Assembly (NCBI RefSeq): GCF_000447755.1
Contig: NZ_AUNE01000043.1
Coordinates: 1 to 64,000, forward strand
Length of the DNA stretch: 64,000 bases
From: Bacteriovorax sp. BSW11_IV
GTDB taxonomy: Bacteria; Bdellovibrionota; Bacteriovoracia; Bacteriovoracales; Bacteriovoracaceae
Direction: 5' to 3'
Shown: one piece after another, positions 7,801 to 16,745 of the stretch
Numbering within the stretch: the stretch's first letter is position 1
How the letters are laid out: each line of letters starts with the position of its first letter
Translations under genes and position numbers: made by a program
The notes under the pieces: generated by a model
What the model was told of the DNA's origin: nothing
What the model saw: the letters and a program-made list of their open reading frames with translations, nothing else
The model's database searches: none

Positions 7801-9847
7801 CTTGGTTTTGATTAAGATCGTTAAGTGCAAGGGCAGGGTCGTAGTCTTTTGTTGATGCTTGACCATCGCCAAGATCCTCTCTTACAGATATTGAAATTGA
7901 CGATTGTTCAGCAAGGTCTGCGAATGGAGCATTGATGGCAACAAAGAGTTTTTTTGAAGATGATCTCACTCTTCTTGAAAGTGAGCCAATAGAGAACCAC
8001 TTCACACCATCAAAAGAGCCAATGACAGCACCTTTATTAAAACCATACCAGTCTCTTTGGTAGCCATTTACATACATCGCGGCCTGGGACATAAGTCTGT
8101 TAAGGCGTTGTGTTTGAAGACTTGTTTCTTTTTTATGTGTAAAAGGAATCATTGTCGGAGGAACCCAACAAGCTCTCCCAAACACATTGTCTTCATAGTT
8201 AGCATTGCTATTGTTGTACCCAAATCTTGTTCTGTCTGTTGTAATAGGATCACCGTTTATTCCATTTCCATAGCTTGAAGATGGGTGTGACATGAACACT
8301 TGAAACCATTTGTCCTTATCACACTGTGGACACGGCGTGTATGTACCTTTGTTAACAGTAATAAGGTAATTTTTATTCAATTCAACTTCGATCATTTTTG
8401 CAGGTAGTGCCTTATCTAGAGATACACTCATCTGTCCTAAGATTGCGTTCATACTAAATGACGTTGGCACTGGTCCCGATTTTCCAACTTCATCGAAGTA
8501 TAGGAATTCTTCACCTTCTTGCTTAAGGTTTGGTAGACTACCTCTTACTCCTGTTAAGTCATCATAGTTCGTTCCGTTTTCTGCGAAAAAGCGGTGAGGA
8601 GTATGACGTGAAGAAATTGCGACATCGAGTTCTTGAAAAATAGGGGGATTCGCATCGTCTGCTGGTGGAATATCACAAACAACATCAATAGTGGCACCAC
8701 TTGAAGATGTGACTAGTTTTAATCCGTAGTCTGGACAACGAGGGTCGAGTGGATCATTTGTAATAGGATCAAGAGCACATCCACATTCTTTCCAAACACT
8801 TGTTCTGATGGCCTCAAAGCTTGTAAGATCACCACTAGGAACACAGGCAGCGTAACTTGGAGTATCTAGCTTTGCACCTGCAAGACAATTGTATTTTTCA
8901 ATATAGGTTTGTAGTCTTGTGGCCGCATCATCGTTTGGATCACTCGTATCGTCGCCATCACCTGTATCTGGCGCACCTTCACCACAAACGTTGTATACGC
9001 TCGGCCATTTAATATAATTTCTGCGATCAAGATTTACATCGCGAATGGCCTGAAGAAGATCATCGGGGTTTGGATTGCTCTTTAAGGCCCCATCTGTTAC
9101 GCATTGACCGTCGATACAACAATCAAAGCCTTGGGCCATACATGAGCTTTTAGAACATAGTGAGCTGCCGCCTGAATCACTTGAGTTATTTCCAAAATCA
9201 ACTCTAAGGGTAAGGCTACTAAGATCAAGTTCTCCATTTGGAACGATAGAGCTTAAGGAAAGTCCATTGCTTGATTTATAAAGAGAGATGACCACAGAAG
9301 ACTGTTTCCCACGACAAGTTGGGCATAAGCTCTCAAGTGAGTAGCTACCATTTGTCGTTGTTACACTGGCCCCATCCTTTGCTTCATAGTGGGGAATAAG
9401 ACCGCTACAGGCCGCTTGATTATCATTTAGAGAATGAAGATCTATTCTAAAATAGTTTTCTTTTAGGCCTGTTTTAAGATCAAGTGATGTTAATGGAATT
9501 GCTCTTACACGATAAATCGGTGCAATAGCAGTGCTTGCTGTGTTGTAGTTGATCGCCAAACAGTAGCTGTTGTTGATATTGCTATTTAAAGAAAGGTAGT
9601 TGTTAACAGATTTTCCTCTAACGTATAGCGCGCTAGATGAGCTTTGATTGATCGTAACTTCGCCGACTACTTCACTTGTTGTGTACCAGTAGATTTGATT
9701 TTCAAGATCAACTGAGCCAGCATCTGAAGAGCTATCCGTACTTCCGCTTGAACTCTTTTTACGAGAAGCAGAAGGTGAACTCGGGACGCAAGCACCCAAG
9801 GCCAAAGTGAAAAGTAAAAGTGTAATAATATTAATTAAATTCTTCAT
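4823..9847 (-). CDS. Giant cysteine-rich lipoprotein of unknown function
   Basis: A 1674-residue protein starting at MKNLINIITLLLFTLALGAC, a type II signal with lipobox LGAC. The start has AAGGA upstream; a further in-frame ATG 21 bases earlier is less likely because it would spoil the lipoprotein signal. The mature chain begins with a Ser-rich linker and holds many cysteines, often as CC pairs (CCIDGQC, CCREVG, CCGGGW, CCIELG, SGCCSN) and as C-x-x-D-x-DC units such as CHTDLDC and CNVDADC. These suggest repeated disulfide-bonded surface modules. I do not recognise a catalytic domain. It is probably anchored in the outer membrane and may be a predator surface factor, which is inference. Confidence 0.85.
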   Translation of the reverse strand: MKNLINIITLLLFTLALGACVPSSPSASRKKSSSGSTDSSSDAGSVDLENQIYWYTTSEVVGEVTINQSSSSALYVRGKSVNNYLSLNSNINNSYCLAINYNTASTAIAPIYRVRAIPLTSLDLKTGLKENYFRIDLHSLNDNQAACSGLIPHYEAKDGASVTTTNGSYSLESLCPTCRGKQSSVVISLYKSSNGLSLSSIVPNGELDLSSLTLRVDFGNNSSDSGGSSLCSKSSCMAQGFDCCIDGQCVTDGALKSNPNPDDLLQAIRDVNLDRRNYIKWPSVYNVCGEGAPDTGDGDDTSDPNDDAATRLQTYIEKYNCLAGAKLDTPSYAACVPSGDLTSFEAIRTSVWKECGCALDPITNDPLDPRCPDYGLKLVTSSSGATIDVVCDIPPADDANPPIFQELDVAISSRHTPHRFFAENGTNYDDLTGVRGSLPNLKQEGEEFLYFDEVGKSGPVPTSFSMNAILGQMSVSLDKALPAKMIEVELNKNYLITVNKGTYTPCPQCDKDKWFQVFMSHPSSSYGNGINGDPITTDRTRFGYNNSNANYEDNVFGRACWVPPTMIPFTHKKETSLQTQRLNRLMSQAAMYVNGYQRDWYGFNKGAVIGSFDGVKWFSIGSLSRRVRSSSKKLFVAINAPFADLAEQSSISISVREDLGDGQASTKDYDPALALNDLNQNQGATCQRFHQCNVDADCVTQLGWEYTCADVGSYKTYLPKFSTSADEKLNDESADATFASIIFDGFQTTNKKRCVYRGAGSVCKLTPTSDLTNANTQKLFTCAPNFYCAGLNDNNFNKEVIRAPSSLSNILYGQEADVLGRPSSYVGGTGDGILDSKVITNITYNAALFFGKNTASAGAQDFGLCRPGKALALDPADQHRSNDLLKRTDYINQIASCNSSNLDPIARVQTCPAFDDDGNYVKTQTATDILNRHSQNMCGVESVRPNGLSSFDDIEARALPVLAELTTVKFAKDACFRRAGSVCHTDLDCSPNKVHKNSALFLAQSDFGNTEAEYRFWSEDLVCSQGKPKPIFGSTEANSWDLTQNRCCREVGKTITMYTEGTHLDGNENNQILNVTSFPYNNTAANGRYSRYTVASPTNAAPVSSTPIATAPRVAQNQVPNAFQWKTFNDTAKRTCCGGGWVRKFADGTNNWNKKRALNINVESLQCLNYNNTLYKEPLPGASTLNYQKDYGKICLYPSENGACVQTPLRKAAGFELSPPTVVANAATALATLDTSPETQFDNLSSDVLYMPTPYRTGSAPDKIFNYFEDSEFDYDLSVYLPNYIADRAAITSVRAKYYNSNNNEIAEITFNENIPSCTIVTRAKDHLAEKEWCLENKSGYLVLHANAGDTGTLEGLGDIPESYQYAGLIVEFKPYRRLVSESAGTKTPANTPFDPGNDLYYATKLSRFELAGIPQMVYEPVYCNDDPQNLVPGLFAWDDRANFEANSFDYNATSSNPNSMSQIYGQLVTSNGAATNDTINPLNRVVDDSGINQQAIFSNKDFMCCIELGEETTSSSGCCSNHATTDDNGKMTCKIPSGTDLMVYFNRFISGDGTGEDAPGGGLVDTDFIMETGEPKLSQEVYTKIRALGEAYCDKGVTSDDDSGGKTRNGATFGDFSPQPNNGGFIGEDSGFDPNSVRTYSIIDSADDADDNRATGTGYFFQGYRWGHHIYCK

Positions 9848-10064
9848 CCTTAAAAAACCTAAATTCATCCTGATCTCTTTATCGTCTTAGAAATTCAGTG
9901 AGTTTAGATGTTTCTATTTTATCGTTCTTCTCAGGTATTTTGTGCCGAGATATGGATGAAAAGTCGTAAGAACTTGAAAACAAAGAGAAAAGTTTGTTAA
10001 AAAACATTAAGAATCAAGTTATCTTAGGTAAATGGCGAAAAAAAATGACAAAGATTTAGGGCAA

Positions 10065-12272
10065 TTACCAGCTAAATGAGCTGGTACTGCTAGTTGTTGT
10101 CGATCCACCGCTAATTGATTGCAGGGCCATTGACGACTGCTGGAAGTAGATCGGGTTGTTGAAATAGAAGTTTGTCTGAGCTGGGTTATCTAGGAAGTAT
10201 TGAGAGACTCCATAACCATACCACTGATGGGCACCTTGCATATTGTGCAAATATTGTTTTTGAGCAATTAGAGAATTGGCCTGCATATTTGCGATATTGC
10301 TATTGGCCCTTGTTTGAAAGTATGTAGGAAGAAGTCCAAGGGAGCTTTTCATACCAGAGACAAACATAGTCGCAGCAATTGATCTTTTTGGTGTCTTAAT
10401 CATTCTATTAGTTGATTCATCATAAACATAGTGATTCTTCTTAACGTCTTCTAGCTTCTGTTCTGTTTTCTTGCGATTGTGCTCTTCTTGTCTCACTCTT
10501 TGATATCTTTTCGCATAAGTATCGCAGTAACGGCTGATATGGATATCTTCAGCGCTCATGTTAGAGTTGGACTTACTTGAAGTCTGACCTTCTTCTTCAT
10601 TGAGATCGTCATTCTCGCTTGGAATAGAGCTGTTATACTTTTTACTACACATATCTGTAATTGTTGATAGTGCTTCTAGACTTGCAAGTTCACTCTCATA
10701 GACTCCTGGGTATCTGTTATCGATGGCCCTAATAAAATCTTCTCCCACTTTTACAAAACTAGAGAGGTCTCTTGAATTGTCTAAGTTTCGCCCACAGTCT
10801 GAAGCATTTACGAGAATCATTTTATTTTCTTGTTCTTTATTACATCGACCATTTTTTAAGTCTGCAATCATATATTGCTTCATTGTCTCTAACTGATGGT
10901 AGTCAGGATTATCAAAAAGTTTAAGGGCATTGGCGCGGGCGTTTTGAATTTCAGTAAATTCTTTATTGGCCAGATCAACCGCTGCTTTTAAATCAGTGCC
11001 GTTAATCTCTTTCATACAGGCCGCGATATCCTCAGTTGTGCTAGGGCAGTACTGGGCCATGAAATTTTTCGGAGCGAAATTGTAGAGTTTTGGATTTCTT
11101 TCAACAATTTCAGAAAAATCTTTAAGGGACTTCACCTTCGCAAGGATATTTTGTCTCTTATTTAAAATGGTCATTTCATTTTTTTCAATTTGTTCAGGAT
11201 TGGCGCGTGCCGTGATTTCTTTTTCTAACAGAAAGCTCTTCACATTATTAAGTGATGCTCTTGCTGATTGAGTAATTGACGCTTTTTCTTGAGCACAGGC
11301 CTTTAGAGGATCACTACTTTGATCGAACATTGAGTTCGAAAAGCAATTTGCATAATCATTTTTAAATGATTCGATATCTGTTTTTGCAAACTCTTCTTTG
11401 AATTTTAAATAATCAGTATGAGTCGTCTCATTGTCTGGTTTCACATTAATTAGTCTATAGATGTTTTTTAACATCATATCTTCAGCATCATCGAGAATTC
11501 TATAGTCCTGTGCATAGTTCTCGGCCGTAAAAACTTCTCTGGCGATATTCTTATAAGATTGAAGAATCTGTTCGCGAATTTGATTTTGTTCAACTGGTGT
11601 ATGGTTTGAGATTAGGGCCATCTTTGCTTGATTAAAGCCGTTAATCATATTTTTTTGGTCATTACCAGTAAACTGTTCACCGAAATTTTGAAAGATATTT
11701 TTGTTTGAATCTTGCTGGATTACAGAGCATGCCATAGGCGAGTTGAACACATTGATTTCTTTTTGGCATTCTTGACCAAGTTCATTCAATGGTTTCATAA
11801 GCTGAGTCATTTCCATTTGTCCCACAGGTCCGGCCTGTGTGTTGTACATGAAACTCTCTTTATTGAATTGATCGTAGAGTAGAGCAAGTTTTTTTGCCGT
11901 CTTTTTGGCCTTGGCGACATTTTGAATATCGTTTAGTGTTTGCCCATCGATAGTTCCAAAATCCTTATCAAAGGCACGGGCCTTGAAGCTATCATATTCC
12001 ATTTTAAGATCGAGGAGACCTTTTAGGATAACGTATTTTGCAGAGAGTTCGTCGTATTGATTTTGAAGCTCACCATAATTAGCGAGTTTATTGCCATTAG
12101 CATCTGTGAATTCTATAGGAAGTTGTTCTTGCTTTTTTGCAATAGAGCGCAAAGCTTCTTTCATCTGATTACAAGTATTGTGTCTTGCGCCAGCTGCAAG
12201 AGCATCGGTGCATATCATTGCTAAAACGAAAGTTGTTGTGAATGTAGCTAAGTTTCTTTTAGTTCTCATCAT
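10065..12272 (-). CDS. Large secreted helical protein of unknown function
   Basis: A 735-residue protein with a signal peptide ending near DALAAGA (two adjacent Met codons; the second fits the GGA upstream slightly better). The mature part is dominated by Lys/Glu/Gln-rich helical stretches, probably coiled coil, with scattered Cys (for example CNQMKEAL, SCSV-like and CNKEQE contexts), and ends in a Ser/Thr-rich tail. I do not recognise the family. It lies 217 bases upstream of the giant lipoprotein gene on the same strand, so they may be co-transcribed and act together at the envelope. Confidence 0.75.
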   Translation of the reverse strand: MMRTKRNLATFTTTFVLAMICTDALAAGARHNTCNQMKEALRSIAKKQEQLPIEFTDANGNKLANYGELQNQYDELSAKYVILKGLLDLKMEYDSFKARAFDKDFGTIDGQTLNDIQNVAKAKKTAKKLALLYDQFNKESFMYNTQAGPVGQMEMTQLMKPLNELGQECQKEINVFNSPMACSVIQQDSNKNIFQNFGEQFTGNDQKNMINGFNQAKMALISNHTPVEQNQIREQILQSYKNIAREVFTAENYAQDYRILDDAEDMMLKNIYRLINVKPDNETTHTDYLKFKEEFAKTDIESFKNDYANCFSNSMFDQSSDPLKACAQEKASITQSARASLNNVKSFLLEKEITARANPEQIEKNEMTILNKRQNILAKVKSLKDFSEIVERNPKLYNFAPKNFMAQYCPSTTEDIAACMKEINGTDLKAAVDLANKEFTEIQNARANALKLFDNPDYHQLETMKQYMIADLKNGRCNKEQENKMILVNASDCGRNLDNSRDLSSFVKVGEDFIRAIDNRYPGVYESELASLEALSTITDMCSKKYNSSIPSENDDLNEEEGQTSSKSNSNMSAEDIHISRYCDTYAKRYQRVRQEEHNRKKTEQKLEDVKKNHYVYDESTNRMIKTPKRSIAATMFVSGMKSSLGLLPTYFQTRANSNIANMQANSLIAQKQYLHNMQGAHQWYGYGVSQYFLDNPAQTNFYFNNPIYFQQSSMALQSISGGSTTTSSTSSFSW

Positions 12273-12365
12273 GGTCCATTATTAACGACTTTCATTCTTT
12301 TCGATAGGCCATGGACTAAACTTGAGTAAAAAAGTTTATATTCGCTTTGAATTCAATGAGTTGAC

Positions 12366-12392
12366 AAAAAAAAGGCCATGAAATCCATGGCC
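12366..12392 (-). terminator. Rho-independent terminator after dus
   Basis: Stem GGCCATG (12374-12380) with CATGGCC (12386-12392), loop of five bases, and eight A at 12366-12373, a U tract for the minus strand. Confidence 0.8.
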
Positions 12393-12415
12393 CTAACTAT
12401 GCCTGTAAATTGTGG

Positions 12416-13510
12416 CTAACCGTGACCTGAGGTCATAAAGGCCTCAGAGTGGTCAATAGATTTTGATGTACGGTGGTCTAGGCCCATAAAGTAATCTTCA
12501 GTAAATTTCATTGTGTCGCCAAGATCAGGAGTTTGAAAAATTTGTCCTCTAAAATTCGCAACACCAGGAAAGCCCTGTGCCATCCATACGATATGTTTTC
12601 TCATTTGCACAAGAAGGGTTCTTTCTCTATCTGTATATTGTGAGAGGTAATCATATAAACGTGTGATCACTTCAAAATAATCTTTTGGTCCAAAATTAAT
12701 TGTGTCATCAGCAGTTAAATAACTTTCTAAGAAAATAAAAGGATTTCTCAATGGTCCTCTTCCTAACATGAGTGCCTGACAATTTGTCTGGCCCATACGA
12801 TCCCTAACTTCGTGGGCCTCATGAAGATCGCCGTTGCCAATAATAGGAAGCTCGGCCTCACAAGCAACACTCTCTAGGATATTCCAATTGGCGTGTCCTT
12901 TATACTGTTGTGTTCTTGTTCTCCCGTGAATGGCAACAAACTCAAGGCCTTCTTCTTTGGCAATATGAACAACTTCTTTGGCATTGATATTTTCTTCATC
13001 CCATCCTGTTCTTATTTTTACAGTTAGTGGAATGCTTAAATCTTTTTTCATCGTGCTAAAAAAGTTCGCTAGCTTTTGCGTTTCTTTCAAAAGGGCCGAG
13101 CCACCACCTTTTGTGACGACTTTTCTTACGGGACAGCCCATATTGATATCTATGAATTTTGGATTTCTTTCTTGGGCCACAAGTGCAGCACGGGCCATGG
13201 CCTCAGGGTCTTCGCCAAAAAGTTGAATTCCAATATGCTCTTCTCTTGGATCTATAGTGAGCATTTGGTGTGTTTTTTCATTTTGGTAATTGATGCCGTG
13301 GCATGAAATCAATTCACTCACTGTACCACCAGCACCGAGCTCTTCCATCAATAGACGAAACGGAGCAATACTTATGGCAGACATTGGTGCAAGGAGTAAT
13401 GGCGAATTGAATTCGACGCTCCCTAGCATTATCTTTTTTTGACGCTCTTTGAGAGTATCAATTTTTTGTTGTAAATCACTGGAAAATGGAGTTCTTAACG
13501 CTTTTGTCAT
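12416..13510 (-). CDS. tRNA-dihydrouridine synthase, DusB-like
   Basis: A 364-residue flavoprotein that reduces uridine to dihydrouridine in tRNA D-loops. The FMN-binding TIM barrel starts with LLLAPMSAISIAPFRLL. The catalytic Cys is in INMGCPVRKVV, followed by GGGSALL, KIRTGWDE, IHGRTR and the phosphate-binding IGNGDL and MLGRGPL. The segment after APM (usually GVTD) is altered to SAIS. The first 27 residues are an extension to the usual start; an internal ATG at 13429 would give a typical DusB length but has no ribosome-binding site. It is divergent from the HAD gene. Confidence 0.9.
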   Translation of the reverse strand: MTKALRTPFSSDLQQKIDTLKERQKKIMLGSVEFNSPLLLAPMSAISIAPFRLLMEELGAGGTVSELISCHGINYQNEKTHQMLTIDPREEHIGIQLFGEDPEAMARAALVAQERNPKFIDINMGCPVRKVVTKGGGSALLKETQKLANFFSTMKKDLSIPLTVKIRTGWDEENINAKEVVHIAKEEGLEFVAIHGRTRTQQYKGHANWNILESVACEAELPIIGNGDLHEAHEVRDRMGQTNCQALMLGRGPLRNPFIFLESYLTADDTINFGPKDYFEVITRLYDYLSQYTDRERTLLVQMRKHIVWMAQGFPGVANFRGQIFQTPDLGDTMKFTEDYFMGLDHRTSKSIDHSEAFMTSGHG

Positions 13511-13572
13511 GGCCCAATTGTTTACCAGAGGTTAAGATTGGCGTCAATTGCCAAGACCCAACAGATGGAAAA

Positions 13573-14253
13573 ATGACGATGAATTTGGAAAACCCAAGAG
13601 GATTTATTGTATTTGACTGCGATGGAACCCTGATCTCTAGTGAAAAGGCCACTTTTCGCGCCCTCTCCGTACTTTTAACGGAATATTTGCAAAGAGAGGT
13701 CACGGCCAAGGAAGTCGAGCAAAAATATGTCGCTGATTTAGTGAAACTTGCTGCAAATTTTGGTATTGAAGTACAAGAGCAAACTGAGCAGGCCCGTCAA
13801 TTTATTTTGAGATGGCAGCAAGTTTGCGCCGAGTTGAATTTGCGCTACGAGCTTTTTGATGGCATTAAAGAGCTGTTACAAGATCTTATTAAAGAAGGTC
13901 TACTTCTTTATGTGTGGACAGGTCGCGATCGTAAAACAACCCTTGAGATTTTGAATGAACTAGGTGTTGCAAAAGATTTTCTCGATTTTCGCTGTATGGA
14001 CGATACCATTTCCAAGCCTCATCCTCAGGGACTATATGAGATGCTTGGAAGAGAGTGTGACGCCGATAAAGTTGTGATGATAGGTGATAGCTATACCGAT
14101 ATCCAAGGCGCTATGAATTTTGGCTGTCTTTCGATTGGAGCTTGTTGGAGTACTTATGCAAATGTGGAAGTACTAAAAGAAATGGGTGCAGACCATCTTG
14201 TGTCTGAGCCAAAAGATTGTTTAAAAATTATTTTAGATCATATTGAAAAATAA
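13573..14253 (+). CDS. HAD-family phosphatase, phosphoglycolate phosphatase-like
   Basis: A 226-residue HAD hydrolase. Motif I is FDCDGTLI (nucleophile Asp and acid/base Asp), motif II is VWTGRD, motif III Lys is in KPHPQG and motif IV is GDSYTD. A helical cap domain lies between motifs I and II, as in the Gph/PGMB group. An open frame extends upstream to 13486, but it overlaps the divergent dus gene, and MTMNLENPRGF fits the family start. It precedes ffh by 12 bases and is probably co-transcribed with it. The substrate is unknown. Confidence 0.85.
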   Translation: MTMNLENPRGFIVFDCDGTLISSEKATFRALSVLLTEYLQREVTAKEVEQKYVADLVKLAANFGIEVQEQTEQARQFILRWQQVCAELNLRYELFDGIKELLQDLIKEGLLLYVWTGRDRKTTLEILNELGVAKDFLDFRCMDDTISKPHPQGLYEMLGRECDADKVVMIGDSYTDIQGAMNFGCLSIGACWSTYANVEVLKEMGADHLVSEPKDCLKIILDHIEK

Positions 14254-14265
14254 AGGTGAATTGAG

Positions 14266-15744
14266 ATGTTTGATACGTTGAGTGAAAAGTTTTCTGATGC
14301 ATTTAAAAATATTCAAGGCAAAGGGAAAATTTCTGAAACTAATATTGAAGAAACTCTTAAACAAGTGCGAACAGCACTTCTAGAGGCCGATGTTAACTTT
14401 AAAGTCGTAAAGGAATTTATAGCCAAAGTTAAAGAAGAGGCCTTGGGTGAAAAAGTAATTAAGGGTGTAAATCCTGGCGAGCAGTTCATTAAAATCGTTC
14501 ACGATGAACTTGCTTCAGTTATGGGTGTTGAAAACGAAGAATTAAATCTCGACAGAAAAGATATCGTTCCAGTTCTTGTGGTAGGTCTTAACGGTCAAGG
14601 TAAGACGACTTTCTCAGGAAAGCTTGCTCTTCACCTTCGCAATAAGAAGAAGAAAAATGTTCTTCTCGTTCCGGCCGATACTTTCAGACCGGCAGCTAAA
14701 GATCAACTCATCACACACGCAAAGAATCTTGGTGTTGATTGGTTTGACAGTGATCTTTCAATGCATCCAAAGGATATTGCTATTAAAGCGATGGCCTTTG
14801 CAAAAGAAAATGATAAAGATGTTGTTATTATCGATACGGCCGGTCGTCTTCATGTCGATGACGAACTTATGGGACAAATTAAAGAAGTAAGAGAATCTCT
14901 TTCTTCAATGAATCCAGAAGTTCTTATGGTGGCCGATGCCATGACTGGACAAGAAGCTGTAAACGTTGCAAAAAGTTTTCACGATGCCATTACCTTAACA
15001 GGTGTTGTTCTGTCGAAAATGGACTCCGATGCAAGAGGTGGTGCGGCACTTTCAATTCGCTACGTAACAGGTGTACCAATCAAGTATATCTCTACAGGCG
15101 AGAAGATGAAGGATCTAGAGCTTTTTCACCCAGATCGTCTGGCGAAAAGAATTCTTGATATGGGAGATGTTCTCTCTTTAGTTGAAAAAGCAGAAGATGC
15201 CATTGATCAAAAAGAAGCTGAAAGCATGATGAAAAACCTTGAAAAAGGTAAGTTCACTGTTGAAGATTTCATGAAGCAAATGGATATGATGAAAAATCTT
15301 GGTTCAATGTCGAGTATTTTAAAAATGATCCCTGGTATGGGTGGAATGCTTCGTCAAATTGGAGATCTGTCTCCAGCAGAAACTGAAATGACTCGTATGA
15401 GAGTTATTATCAATTCTATGACAAAGCAAGAAAGACAGGACTATAAGCTTATTAAAGAATCTCGTATTGAAAGAATTGCAAAAGGTTCTGGAAACACAGT
15501 TGCTCAGGTAAAGGACTTCCTTGCAAAGTTCCGTCAAATGGAAAAAATGATGGGCGGAATGATGCAAATGTTTAAAGGTGGTGGAATGCCTGGTATGGGT
15601 GGTTTCCCAGGAATGCCAGGTGGCGGTATGCCTGGTGGCGGTATGCCTGGTGGTATGCCAGATTTTGATAATCCTTTTGGCGGTGGCAAAAAGAAGAAAG
15701 GTAAAGGAAAAGGCCCTTGGGGTGGCGGATATTTTAAAAAATAA
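14266..15744 (+). CDS. ffh: Signal recognition particle protein Ffh
   Basis: A 492-residue SRP54 GTPase that delivers nascent membrane proteins to FtsY and SecYEG. The NG domain shows G1 GLNGQGKTT, the RPAAKDQL segment, G3 DTAGRLH and G4 SKMD followed by DARGGAAL. The methionine-rich M domain binds 4.5S RNA. The C-terminus has an unusually long Gly/Met/Pro repeat built from PGGGMPGG units and ends in a Lys-rich tail. It is followed directly by a strong terminator. In many bacteria rpsP follows ffh; here rpsP lies 3.3 kb away. Confidence 0.97.
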   Translation: MFDTLSEKFSDAFKNIQGKGKISETNIEETLKQVRTALLEADVNFKVVKEFIAKVKEEALGEKVIKGVNPGEQFIKIVHDELASVMGVENEELNLDRKDIVPVLVVGLNGQGKTTFSGKLALHLRNKKKKNVLLVPADTFRPAAKDQLITHAKNLGVDWFDSDLSMHPKDIAIKAMAFAKENDKDVVIIDTAGRLHVDDELMGQIKEVRESLSSMNPEVLMVADAMTGQEAVNVAKSFHDAITLTGVVLSKMDSDARGGAALSIRYVTGVPIKYISTGEKMKDLELFHPDRLAKRILDMGDVLSLVEKAEDAIDQKEAESMMKNLEKGKFTVEDFMKQMDMMKNLGSMSSILKMIPGMGGMLRQIGDLSPAETEMTRMRVIINSMTKQERQDYKLIKESRIERIAKGSGNTVAQVKDFLAKFRQMEKMMGGMMQMFKGGGMPGMGGFPGMPGGGMPGGGMPGGMPDFDNPFGGGKKKKGKGKGPWGGGYFKK

Positions 15745-15770
15745 AAAAAAGAGGCCAAGGCCTCTTTTTT
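15745..15770. terminator. Bidirectional rho-independent terminator
   Basis: A symmetric 12-bp stem (AAAAAAGAGGCC with GGCCTCTTTTTT) around AA serves ffh on the plus strand and the small secreted-protein gene on the minus strand, whose stop codon touches it. Confidence 0.9.
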
Positions 15771-16081
15771 TATATGCTCTTTTCGCAGTTAAATTCGATA
15801 TTCATAAAATGAACAGTTTCGCCCTTGTAAGGATAGTCCCAACCATCGCATACAGCACTACCACTTTCGAGATCTTTTTCACATGAAAGCCATGTATCTT
15901 CGTGTTCGTTTCTTAGTTCTACTTTAGTTACAATACCAAAAAGAGATTTCTCTCTAATCGTATAGCTGTAGTCTTCAGTTATATTGGTTGCGCCAATATG
16001 AGGCGAGCATTCAAATACAGATACTTTTGCCATTGAGGCCATACTTGTCACTAAGAGACATATTACTAATAACTTTTTCAT
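15770..16081 (-). CDS. Small secreted protein of unknown function
   Basis: A 103-residue protein with a signal peptide (MKKLLVICLLVTSMASMA) and a mature domain of about 85 residues holding four Cys (in FECSPH, LSCEK, VCDGW and FNCEK), likely two disulfides. I do not recognise the family. It converges on ffh through the shared terminator. The start is preceded by AGGAG. The region 16082-16304 upstream contains no other gene. Confidence 0.7.
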   Translation of the reverse strand: MKKLLVICLLVTSMASMAKVSVFECSPHIGATNITEDYSYTIREKSLFGIVTKVELRNEHEDTWLSCEKDLESGSAVCDGWDYPYKGETVHFMNIEFNCEKSI

Positions 16082-16304
16082 TGACCTACTCCTGATGTCT
16101 TTTGCCTTTTTTAATTGAAATCCGAATGATTCAAAAGAGACAGGGGCATAATTACAGTGGCCGTTTATTTTTTAGACAGATATTTGTTTATAGTTTCACA
16201 CTTTTAAGGTCGTCCCAAAAATTTAGAATTAATTAAGGCATCATTTTTAACCGTCATGTTTAAATTAATTAGGAGCACAATCTTAATTTCTAAGGATCTT
16301 CAGT

Positions 16305-16736
16305 ATGAATGTTTTTACCCATCCTTACAGACTTCTTCTCATTGATGATGACGAGTCCATCTTCAATCTTATAAAGCGCTATGTTGATCTTCGCTATGAA
16401 GGTCTTTTTGTCATTGATTACTGCCAAACATTAGATGAGGCAAAAAAATATTTAGAAGACGAAGAGAAGAATTTCCACGTGGCCTTTGTCGATATCCACC
16501 TTGATGGTGGAAAAAAACCATGGAGTGTTGTTGAAGAAATGCTCTCAACGAATCGAGGGATACAGATCGTGGCGCTCTCAGGGGACGAAACACTTATTAC
16601 CACTCTTGAGTGTTATACCAACGGCTTTCGCTATTTTATAAATAAGCCAGTTGATCGTAAAAAAGTATACGATATTCTCGATCGATGTGCTGACCATCTC
16701 AATTATTGGCATGAACTTGTGAAGACAAGGTTGTAG
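16305..16736 (+). CDS. Stand-alone response regulator receiver protein
   Basis: A 143-residue CheY-like receiver. The acidic pocket is LLIDDDESI, the phosphoacceptor is Asp63 in FVDIHLDGG, the Thr/Ser switch is VALSGDE and the conserved Lys is in INKPVD. There is no output domain. It is followed nine bases later by a second receiver gene, so the two are probably one operon, possibly a phosphorelay or two outputs of one kinase. No kinase is nearby. AAGGA lies ahead of the ATG. Confidence 0.85.
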   Translation: MNVFTHPYRLLLIDDDESIFNLIKRYVDLRYEGLFVIDYCQTLDEAKKYLEDEEKNFHVAFVDIHLDGGKKPWSVVEEMLSTNRGIQIVALSGDETLITTLECYTNGFRYFINKPVDRKKVYDILDRCADHLNYWHELVKTRL

Positions 16737-16745
16737 GAGAGGATT

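Noticed and set aside
15534-15758. Pro-rich minus-strand frame
   Set aside because: Antisense shadow of the Gly/Met repeat at the end of ffh.
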